In this document: piece by piece, positions 7,554 through 14,159 of the stretch
How positions within the stretch are numbered: position 1 is the first letter of the stretch
Layout of the letters: the number at the start of each line of letters is the position of its first letter
Assembly: GCA_002314605.1 (NCBI GenBank)
Contig: DCGO01000003.1
Location: forward strand, 1 to 17,112
DNA length: 17,112 bases
Direction: 5' to 3'
Source: Lentisphaeria bacterium UBA1776
GTDB lineage: Bacteria > Verrucomicrobiota > Lentisphaeria > Victivallales > Victivallaceae
The notes under the pieces: model-generated
Told to the model about the DNA's origin: nothing
The model's input: only the letters and a program-made list of their open reading frames with translations
Database searches by the model: none
Made by a program: the position numbers and the translations under genes

Positions 7554-10448
7554 TTACTTTTCTTCCTGCAGAAATTCCGGTTTTCCCCAGGGTGAGACAG
7601 GCATTTTTCCGAAACAGTGCGCCGGTTTCCATTCGCCTTTGCCGGTCAGGGAGAAGAGGGTGTCTTTGCCGGACAGAACCTTCCCGTCCGGCGTTTCAAG
7701 CTCAAAGTTGAGCCCGGTGGGGCCGCTCATATTGGTGACTTCAAAGGTCAGTTCGTTCTCCCCTGGTTTCAGGAATGGCGCCGCATTGAACCGGTGGACG
7801 ACCCGGAAGGATACGCAGCTGCCGAGCTGTCTGCCGTTGAGCCGGACTTCGGTTTTATCATCCACAACCACATGCAGGATCGCCTTGGCCGGAAACGCTT
7901 TCAGTTGGAATTTCTGCCGGGCATAAACCGTTTTCCGGCTGCCCCGGAGATAGGCCGGGTGGGCGACCCAGCTCCCGTCCAGCAGGACGGTTTTCTGATG
8001 GATGCCGGAATCACTTCCCCAGACGACCGGGTGTTCGGAAAAACGGGCCGGGGTTGCGGCCTGCATCGGGCGGTCGGTCAGAAAGAGGACCCCCTGAGGC
8101 TCAATGGTCCTGCCGGAGACGGACGCTGTTTTTTTATTGCTTTCATTGACCACCACCTGAAAGCCCTTGCCCCTGATACCCCGCACGTTTTCCGGCAGGC
8201 CGGAAATGTTTTCCACCGGACCTGCCATGAGAAGCGGGGCAAGTTCCTGAAGTTCCAGATTCACTCTGGCAAATTCCCGCCACCATTCGGAATAAACGTC
8301 CTTGGCCCCGTTGCCGTACCAGAAGATCCCCTTTGCCCCGTGGGTGATGGCGTTCCACACCATGAACCGCAACTGTTTTTCCGTGGGACGGGGACGGACC
8401 GAATTCAGCAGTCCGCCTTCCTCGCTCCAGCCCATGGCCTGAAGGATCATCCAGACCGGTTTCCGGTCCCAGATCATCTTTCTGCAGAGGTCGGTATATT
8501 CCCCCACACAGGAAATCGTTTCGTTCGGAAGATTGTTGTGGCCGCGGCCTTCCGGGACCGGATAAATATCCACGCCGGTGACGTCGGCGGTTCTGGAATA
8601 CGCGCGAACCGTCTCAAAGGACTGTCTCGGGTCCTCCGATCCTCCGGTCAGCCGGGGGGCATTGTTGAGCCAGCACACATGATCCGGAAGGTACTTGTAC
8701 ATCAGCCGGTAATTCTGCCGCATGTTTTCCAGCTTCCACCGGTTCCAGAGGGGTTCGTCCGAGAGGACCCCGATCATGCCTTTGTATTTGGCAAAAAGGG
8801 CGGCCCGCCGCTGGATGCCCGCTTTCACTTTTGCATCCTGCCCGGAGAACTGTCCCCAGTTGTTCCAGTCAACGGAAGCAAGTTTGTAGTGCTGAAGCGC
8901 GGACAATTGATACTCCGTCATCCTTTGGGAGATGCTCATTTTCACCGAGACGGTATTGATCCCGCTTGCGGAATAGACCCGCAGGGCATCCAGTCCCGGG
9001 GCCGGCGTGATGATTCCGACCGGGAAAAATCGTTTCCCGTCCAGAACCAGGATCCCGTCATCATCGAAATGGCTGCCGGAGGTTTTCTTTCTGCCGATCC
9101 GGAACCACTCGAAATCCGTCATTTTCCCGCTGGTGAAACGGAACTCATACGCCGTTTCCGGCAGTTTTTCCGGCATTGGCAGTCTGATCTCTTTTTTTTT
9201 TCCGGCCGGCAGGTTATGGAATTTCCATTCCGTGATTTTAGGGCCGTCGATTTCAAAAAGTTCCACTTTCAAGGACGGTTCCGGAAGGAGGCATTCCAGC
9301 CGGAACTCTTTCGGGCAGGATGCATAAAAATTGGAAAATCCGGCGGGCGATGCGATCCGGCAGTAGTCTTTTGAAACCGGACTGACAGCAGTCTGCTTTT
9401 TCCCCGGCCCGGCGATCCGCAGGGAAACGTCGTCAAAGGTCAGAATGCCGGGCGTCATCAGCTGAACAAAGATATTCACGGTGGTGGGCACGCTCCCGGG
9501 CATTTTGAAATTCAGTTTTTTCTCCTGCCAGTTGACATAGACCGTCTGATCCGATGCCATAAAGGTCCCGATGAAGGAGCGCCCCTTCATGAACTCGATG
9601 TAAAAGCGGAACCGGGTCCCGGGATTGCTCCAGCAGTTGGCTTTCAAGGAGAGCGTCATTTCCGTTCCCGGGGCGACGGAGGCAAAATCTTTTGCAGAAA
9701 GCTGATATCTCCAGGAAAGCATCTTCTGCGGCTTGTCATCGCACTGCAGCTGAAACGCTCTGCGCCCGGAGGCGACTTTTTCCATGGTGACAGAGGCCTG
9801 ACCGTTTTTTCCTTTGATGATATGCCACCCCACGGGAAGTCCTTTTGGGTCCAGGTGTTCCGCCCCGCCGTTGGAAACAAACTCCATCACTTTTTCCGTC
9901 TTGTTCCACGGATTTTTCCCGGCGGGCCCGAGATAGGCGCAATCAAAAACAACGGACCCTTTGCCCTGAAGCTGCAGACAGACATACGCATCTATGCAGT
10001 TCATGTCTCCGGTTTTGAACCGGACCGTGACCGGAGTCCATCTCCCGGGAAGAACATCTTTGGCTGTGATGAAGCACTTTTTGGCCTTGATGGATTCGAG
10101 ATAAAGCCGTACTTTGGCAGGGGCCCCATCCGCCGTCGCCATGACGGAAAGTTCCAGTTCCGTTCCCGGTTTGAACGCCTTCAGTTTTTCCCCGAGATTT
10201 TTCTGCATCCAGACCGGAGCGGCGGCCGGGCTTTCCGCACCGTCGATCCTTGCGGCGTTTTTGCCGTCGAGGACAAGTTTGTTTTCCAGACGGAAAGCCC
10301 TGGCTGCCGCTCCGGGATAGCCCTCCCATGCTTCCGGCACGGCGGAATTCTGTTTCTTCGGAATCTCAAAAGACGGATTTTCCAGCAGGTTCTGTCCGAC
10401 TGCGGTCCATGCCGCCAGAGTCAGGACTGCACATAGAATTTTGCTCAT
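7554..10448 (-). CDS. Large secreted protein: tandem NPSFE-type carbohydrate-binding-like domains, TIM-barrel glycosidase-like domain, C-terminal jelly-roll
   Basis: 964 aa. A Sec signal peptide (about residues 1-18, MSKILCAVLTLAAW..., likely cut after AVG) is followed by NLLENPSFE, the hallmark of CBM_4_9-like beta-sandwiches. A second similar module starts near residue 165 (VSNGGAEHLDPKGLPVGW). A beta linker leads to a TIM-barrel-like region (about 445-760) beginning PVGIITP and including GVLSDEPLWNRW (D564, E565), GVDIYPVPEGRG, PVWMILQAMGW and HGAKGIFWYGNG. These blocks resemble clan GH-A glycosidases, with DEP where many have NEP. The C-terminal region (about 850-935) has LNGRQLG and LKPGENELTFEV, as in GH2-type jelly-rolls. 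I do not recognise an established family, and activity is unproven. ATG 10448 is preferred over the adjacent TTG at 10451 because AAAGGAG (10458-10464) gives 9-nt spacing, though the TTG at 6 nt is possible. It sits 42 nt after the pectate-lyase-like gene. An A10 run (9192-9201) lies inside the coding strand. Confidence 0.85.
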   Translation of the reverse strand: MSKILCAVLTLAAWTAVGQNLLENPSFEIPKKQNSAVPEAWEGYPGAAARAFRLENKLVLDGKNAARIDGAESPAAAPVWMQKNLGEKLKAFKPGTELELSVMATADGAPAKVRLYLESIKAKKCFITAKDVLPGRWTPVTVRFKTGDMNCIDAYVCLQLQGKGSVVFDCAYLGPAGKNPWNKTEKVMEFVSNGGAEHLDPKGLPVGWHIIKGKNGQASVTMEKVASGRRAFQLQCDDKPQKMLSWRYQLSAKDFASVAPGTEMTLSLKANCWSNPGTRFRFYIEFMKGRSFIGTFMASDQTVYVNWQEKKLNFKMPGSVPTTVNIFVQLMTPGILTFDDVSLRIAGPGKKQTAVSPVSKDYCRIASPAGFSNFYASCPKEFRLECLLPEPSLKVELFEIDGPKITEWKFHNLPAGKKKEIRLPMPEKLPETAYEFRFTSGKMTDFEWFRIGRKKTSGSHFDDDGILVLDGKRFFPVGIITPAPGLDALRVYSASGINTVSVKMSISQRMTEYQLSALQHYKLASVDWNNWGQFSGQDAKVKAGIQRRAALFAKYKGMIGVLSDEPLWNRWKLENMRQNYRLMYKYLPDHVCWLNNAPRLTGGSEDPRQSFETVRAYSRTADVTGVDIYPVPEGRGHNNLPNETISCVGEYTDLCRKMIWDRKPVWMILQAMGWSEEGGLLNSVRPRPTEKQLRFMVWNAITHGAKGIFWYGNGAKDVYSEWWREFARVNLELQELAPLLMAGPVENISGLPENVRGIRGKGFQVVVNESNKKTASVSGRTIEPQGVLFLTDRPMQAATPARFSEHPVVWGSDSGIHQKTVLLDGSWVAHPAYLRGSRKTVYARQKFQLKAFPAKAILHVVVDDKTEVRLNGRQLGSCVSFRVVHRFNAAPFLKPGENELTFEVTNMSGPTGLNFELETPDGKVLSGKDTLFSLTGKGEWKPAHCFGKMPVSPWGKPEFLQEEK

Positions 10449-10490
10449 CAAAAAACGCTCCTTTCTGTTTGGGCAGGATCAAAACTGCCG

Positions 10491-11678
10491 TTATTCTCTG
10501 ATGCCCAGTTCCGTAAGTTTGACATTCTGTCCGCCTTTCACCGGGAAATACTTCCTTCCCGCCGGATAGCCGCAGTGCCATTTGATGGATCCCTTCATGC
10601 GGTTCTGCGGGTCGAAGAGCCCGTATTCCATGTGGGAGACCACCGGACGGGTGCCGGTGCCGATCTCAAAGTCAATTCCCTGAATATCCACATAGCACCA
10701 CCCGCATCCGAAATTGAAAAGCTCATACTCTGTGGTGCAGATGATCCGTTTGTTGTGCTGGGCCGTGATATGCTGGATATTGCTCCAGTGACTGCTGTCA
10801 TGGAAGACGATCGCGTATTCGCAGTTGTGGACGTACAGGAAGGATGCGTTGATGTGTTCTCCGAGGACAAAACCGTATTTGAACCCCTGACAGGCGACAT
10901 TGTCCAGCACCTGATCGTCATTTTGGTCCCCGGACATGATCAGCCCCGCCGTGTGACAGGGATTCTCCTGAAGTTCCCTGTCCGATTCGTAATCGCCCAC
11001 ATTGTCGTCCAGACAGAACTGACTGTTCCTTACCTGAGCCCGGGAGGAATTCTGAAGGTTCACCGCACTCTGGGTGGGATACATGCGGTCTTTGTGGAGC
11101 TTCACCCGGAACTCCAGATTCTGAATGGTGACAAGGGAGGTGCTGAATTTGCCCGCTCCAACGGTGCCTTCCACGGTGGCGAGCATGGCGTAGGGCCGTT
11201 CCTTCGGATCCCGGACTTCCGGGGCGGTCCAGTCGCAGACCAGACGGGTATTCAATTTGTGCATGGTGCCGAATCTGGTCCCGGGAAACGCCGCCGACGG
11301 CGTCCGTACCTGATAGCCGTAGAGCAGAATGCAGGGCATTTCCCCCTCCAGAGAGAGGTTGCATTTCGGGGGGATGTAAAGCTGTCCCCGACAGGGTTTG
11401 CCGCCCACGGTTTCCCGGGCGGGGGAGGCGATGCGGTAGCCCGCTTCCGTATAGGGGAAACGGATTTTACCGCCGCCGCGCTTCGCCGTGAAATCAATGG
11501 CCGCCTGAATGGCGGCGGTATCATCGGTGATCCCGTCCCCTCTGGCGCCGAAATCCATCACGGAAACCCCGTTTCCGGAATTCAACGATGAACAGCCCGC
11601 CCCGCCGGTGATGGAAAATGCGGCGAGAATGCTTCCGAGAAATTTCCATCCCGGTCCGTTTTTGGTTTTGTTTTGCAT
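10491..11678 (-). CDS. Pectate-lyase-superfamily (right-handed beta-helix) lipoprotein
   Basis: 395 aa. The N-terminus (WKFLGSILAAFSITGGAGC) is a signal sequence ending in a lipobox-like AGC with C29 as the candidate lipidated residue; the -3 position is Gly, so lipidation is likely but not certain. It is followed by VMDFGARGDGITDDTAAIQ (residues 40-58), the diagnostic start of Pectate_lyase_3/GH28/GH55-type beta-helix proteins, and then GGGKIRFP and repeated short beta strands. No catalytic set can be assigned by eye, so lyase, hydrolase or binding roles all remain possible. The start at 11678 is chosen over the in-frame upstream codon at 11846. The 56-residue extension would overlap the regulator's 3' end, while the ATG at 11678 has AAGGGGG (11685-11691) at 6 nt and the signal peptide directly after it. 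It begins 13 nt after the regulator's stop, so the two are almost certainly cotranscribed. Confidence 0.87.
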   Translation of the reverse strand: MQNKTKNGPGWKFLGSILAAFSITGGAGCSSLNSGNGVSVMDFGARGDGITDDTAAIQAAIDFTAKRGGGKIRFPYTEAGYRIASPARETVGGKPCRGQLYIPPKCNLSLEGEMPCILLYGYQVRTPSAAFPGTRFGTMHKLNTRLVCDWTAPEVRDPKERPYAMLATVEGTVGAGKFSTSLVTIQNLEFRVKLHKDRMYPTQSAVNLQNSSRAQVRNSQFCLDDNVGDYESDRELQENPCHTAGLIMSGDQNDDQVLDNVACQGFKYGFVLGEHINASFLYVHNCEYAIVFHDSSHWSNIQHITAQHNKRIICTTEYELFNFGCGWCYVDIQGIDFEIGTGTRPVVSHMEYGLFDPQNRMKGSIKWHCGYPAGRKYFPVKGGQNVKLTELGIRE

Positions 11679-11684
11679 CAGGAG

Positions 11685-11691
11685 CCCCCTT
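11685..11691 (-). promoter_or_regulatory. Ribosome binding site deciding the start of the beta-helix lipoprotein
   Basis: AAGGGGG on the minus strand is 6 nt before the ATG at 11678 and directly follows the regulator's TGA stop (11692-11694). It supports translation initiation at the signal peptide and tight coupling of the two genes. Confidence 0.6.
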
Positions 11692-12780
11692 TCAGTATTC
11701 GTATTTCCGTATTGAACCCGGAGGGCAGAAATACCAGTATCCCTCCGCTTTTTTTCCGGCGGAAAAACGCTCTTCGAGAATTTCCAGAGCGCACTGGAAA
11801 TGCCCGGCAAAATTGTGATCCAGAACGTCCACATCGGGGGTCTCACCGGACGTCAGAGACTTTTCCGGATCGTTCAATTTCGGAGTGGAGAGTCCGATCA
11901 GCAGCAGCGCGAGTTCCTGCGGGATCCTGATTCCGCACTTCAGACAGGCGGAGATCACCTCCGGGTGGTGGACCGGGACGATCAGACCGTCGGTATCGCT
12001 CCGGATCGTCCGGAGCCAGTCGCAGAACCGTATGAAATCATTCCGGTCCGGTCGCGGGGAGAAGGAAAAACAATGCCGGGCGATCCAGCTGTAGCTGTGT
12101 CCGGAAGAGGACAGGGCGCTCCGCCATGCACCGATCCGGAGCGCTTCAAACTGCTGGATCGGAGGCTGCGCCAGAATGGCCACATTCTTTCTCCCGAGCT
12201 TTTTGAAATGCCGCATTGCCTGCTGAATGGTTTCGTACTCGTTGGAGAGAATACTGGTGATCTCCGGGTTTCCTGACAACCCCCCCAGGATGATGACTCT
12301 TTTGGCCACAAAACCCAGCGATGCCTGAAAGGATTCCCACGGGATGCGGAGATCCGTGACAATGGAATAGGATTCCGGAGAATTGATTTCCGAAAAGACG
12401 GAGCCGATGTTGTCCGGCGAACATGGGAAAATTTTGACGGACCAGTCCTTCGCATGAAAAAGCTCTATGGCGTCAAGGAAAAACTGTTTCCGGAAGGAAT
12501 AGCCGTCGCGGCTGATAATGAAGTTGACCTTTTTCTGCAGGGAAACCGTATTCTGGTCCACGAAATTCACGAAATGCCCTACCCCGTTCCGGCATCTCAA
12601 ATACCCTTCCTTTCTCAGCAGTCCCATGGCCCTTGAGGCGGTAAGATAACTGACCTGATAGGTTTCCGCGATCTGCTGGATTCCTGGAAATACCTGATTG
12701 AACGCATACTTCCCGGAAGTGATCTCCTCTGCAAGTGCGTTCTTCAGCCAGATGCGTGTTTTCGGCAGTTTGCTGTGCAT
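11692..12780 (-). CDS. GntR-type winged-helix transcriptional regulator with LacI-like ligand-binding domain
   Basis: 362 aa from the ATG at 12780, chosen because AGGGGA (12786-12791) lies 5 nt upstream and the winged helix starts at once. The longer in-frame start at 12855 would run coding sequence through the inverted-repeat element and is rejected. Residues about 8-70 are a GntR winged helix-turn-helix (ALAEEITSGKY, then FPGIQQIAETYQVSYLTASR and AMGLLRKEGYL). Residues about 85-362 resemble periplasmic-binding-protein/LacI sensor domains (VNFIISRDGYSF, HFKKLGRKNVAIL, DGLIVPVHHPEVISACLKCGIRIPQELAL split across the domain). The family binds an operator as a dimer and responds to a sugar or other small ligand. 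As first gene of the glycan cluster and adjacent to the palindromic element, it probably regulates itself and the four genes downstream. The effector is unknown; activator or repressor cannot be told. Confidence 0.9.
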   Translation of the reverse strand: MHSKLPKTRIWLKNALAEEITSGKYAFNQVFPGIQQIAETYQVSYLTASRAMGLLRKEGYLRCRNGVGHFVNFVDQNTVSLQKKVNFIISRDGYSFRKQFFLDAIELFHAKDWSVKIFPCSPDNIGSVFSEINSPESYSIVTDLRIPWESFQASLGFVAKRVIILGGLSGNPEITSILSNEYETIQQAMRHFKKLGRKNVAILAQPPIQQFEALRIGAWRSALSSSGHSYSWIARHCFSFSPRPDRNDFIRFCDWLRTIRSDTDGLIVPVHHPEVISACLKCGIRIPQELALLLIGLSTPKLNDPEKSLTSGETPDVDVLDHNFAGHFQCALEILEERFSAGKKAEGYWYFCPPGSIRKYEY

Positions 12781-12785
12781 GATTT

Positions 12786-12791
12786 TCCCCT
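12786..12791 (-). promoter_or_regulatory. Ribosome binding site deciding the regulator start
   Basis: AGGGGA on the minus strand is 5 nt before the ATG at 12780. The closest arm of the inverted-repeat element ends only 6 nt upstream of it. Confidence 0.6.
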
Positions 12792-12797
12792 GCGTTG

Positions 12798-12840
12798 TAT
12801 TTACCTTAATGTAAATAGCTCCTGATTTCAAGCTATTTAC
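12798..12840. promoter_or_regulatory. Three-arm inverted-repeat element upstream of the regulator: candidate operator and/or alternative RNA hairpins
   Basis: Three copies of one motif in alternating orientation are seen. TATTTAC (12798-12804) is a perfect inverted repeat of GTAAATA (12811-12817) with a 6-nt spacer. GTAAATAGCT (12811-12820) is a perfect 10-bp inverted repeat of AGCTATTTAC (12831-12840) with a 10-nt spacer. The middle arm is shared. It sits 18-60 nt before the regulator ATG. A weak minus-strand promoter, TTGAAA (12826-12831) and TAAGGT (12803-12808) with 17 nt between, would lie inside it. The AT-rich arms contrast with the GC-rich neighbourhood. The likely role is binding of the GntR/LacI-type regulator to adjacent half sites. 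In the transcript, the middle arm could alternatively pair with either neighbour. I found no second copy elsewhere in the window. Confidence 0.7.
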
Positions 12841-12954
12841 CGGTCTTTTTTTCAAGGAGGCGGGAAGAGGGCGTTTTCCCCTGCCGGTCAGACGGAAAAA
12901 GGAAACAGGAAGAGGATTCAGAGCGGGAAGGCCGGGCTCGTTCCGGAAACGGCG

Positions 12955-14145
12955 TTATTTTTTTTCCCGCAGTTTCTGCAGCATTCTGTCCCGCTGCTGC
13001 ATCTGAAGTTTTTTTGCCGCTTTCCGGCGCATGTGGTGTTCATAACGGCGCGTCAGAAAATCCTTGCTGCGGATCCCCAGGAGAGCGAAGATGATCCGTT
13101 CTCTGCCGGTGATGATGGTGACTTCGCAGCTGGAACCGAACCGCAGCGGCTGGGGTTCATAGGTCAGAACAATTTTGACAGGATAATGGTTGATCCCGTT
13201 GACGGGAACGGGCAGCTGGTAGATGACATCGACTTTGCCGGTGAAGTACCCGTAGTCGAGGTAGTTGTACTGGCGGCAGTAGATGCGGACCTCCTGTCCC
13301 GGCTCGACCTTGAAAATCTGTTTTTCATCGATCAGGGCGACAACTTTTTTGTTCTTGTTGGCAGCGAATTTGACGACGATTTCCCCTTTTTCATAGTAGC
13401 CCCCTGGGCGCGGCGGGCTGTCAGTAAGCATGCCCGCATCGGGGGCGCGCAAAAGATAATCCTCCAGATGCCGGACCGCAATGGCGGTTTCTCCCCGTTT
13501 CCCGGCAAGCTTCTGCCTGAGCAGTTGCAACTCGTCCTCGGCGCGGGCGATGATTTCGGAGGCCATGCCGCTCTGCAGTTTCTTCCAATCCTCCTCCAGG
13601 CGCTGGACCGTCATCCGGTTGGAGAGGTGGTCCAGTTCAACCTTTAGAAATTCCTTGCGGGTGATGACCTTGCGGTCGTACAATTCACGATAGACCTCCA
13701 GTTCGTGCGCGCTGCGTTCCAGCCGTTCCCGTGCCTCCGTCAGTTGGAGCCGGGTGTGCCGATAGTAGGCGGGGAGGGGGTCTTTGCGCAGAAGCGCCAG
13801 TGCTTTTTCCTTGGCATCGATCTGCAGTTCCAGCTCGCGGACCTCGTTTTTCAGTCCGGCGATCTTATCCTGCTGATTGCGGTCGTCAAAGGCGATCAGG
13901 ACCTCGCCGAGCTGCACTTCGTCCCCTTCGAAACGGAGGATTTTCGAGGTCCTTGCGCTGACCAGAGATTTGATGGCGTATTCGCGGATTCCCTGCACGG
14001 TTCCGTTGCCGTGGACCTCGTCATTCATGGTGCTGAAAAGCGCTCCGAGGAACATGGTGAACATCAGCAGAAAGATTGCAAAAATGATCCGGCGGAAGAT
14101 CCGGAACCGGTCGCGGACCGGCATGGTCCCCGATGGATGTATCAT
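12955..14145 (-). CDS. HlyD-type membrane fusion (periplasmic adaptor) protein
   Basis: 396 aa. It has a short basic cytoplasmic N-terminus and one transmembrane helix at about residues 19-41 (IIFAIFLLMFTMFLGALF). A first lipoyl/barrel-sandwich half follows (GTVQGIREYAIKSLVSARTS and GDEVQLGEVLIAFDD), then a long alpha-helical coiled-coil hairpin (about 76-225), the returning half (YLLRAPDAGML, GGYYEKGEIVVKF) and a beta-barrel (EPGQEVRIYC). Such adaptors link an inner-membrane pump to an outer-membrane channel. The start is supported by AAGGAGA 9 nt upstream; the ABC transporter's TAA stop (14160-14162) overlaps this site, so the pair is translationally coupled. The last 31 residues are unusually basic (13 Lys/Arg against 3 acidic), odd for a presumed periplasmic tail. 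No outer-membrane factor is present in the window. Substrate unknown. Confidence 0.88.
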   Translation of the reverse strand: MIHPSGTMPVRDRFRIFRRIIFAIFLLMFTMFLGALFSTMNDEVHGNGTVQGIREYAIKSLVSARTSKILRFEGDEVQLGEVLIAFDDRNQQDKIAGLKNEVRELELQIDAKEKALALLRKDPLPAYYRHTRLQLTEARERLERSAHELEVYRELYDRKVITRKEFLKVELDHLSNRMTVQRLEEDWKKLQSGMASEIIARAEDELQLLRQKLAGKRGETAIAVRHLEDYLLRAPDAGMLTDSPPRPGGYYEKGEIVVKFAANKNKKVVALIDEKQIFKVEPGQEVRIYCRQYNYLDYGYFTGKVDVIYQLPVPVNGINHYPVKIVLTYEPQPLRFGSSCEVTIITGRERIIFALLGIRSKDFLTRRYEHHMRRKAAKKLQMQQRDRMLQKLREKK

Positions 14146-14159
14146 AGTTTCTGCTCTCC

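Noticed and set aside
7617..9374. 585-codon plus-strand open frame opposite the large secreted protein
   Set aside because: Its composition is shadow-like, with no RBS or signal peptide, while the opposite strand has a signal peptide and recognisable modules.
11679..11846. Upstream extension of the beta-helix lipoprotein
   Set aside because: It overlaps the regulator's coding end in another frame and would bury the signal peptide internally; the ATG at 11678 has its own RBS.
12781..12855. Upstream extension of the regulator
   Set aside because: The extra 25 residues would be encoded by the inverted-repeat element. The ATG at 12780 has a good RBS and starts at the winged helix.
12841..12954. 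Possible terminator after the HlyD gene
   Set aside because: Only short, bulged hairpins are visible and none is followed by a T-tract on the minus strand; the T8 run at 12958-12965 is the HlyD Lys-Lys codons.
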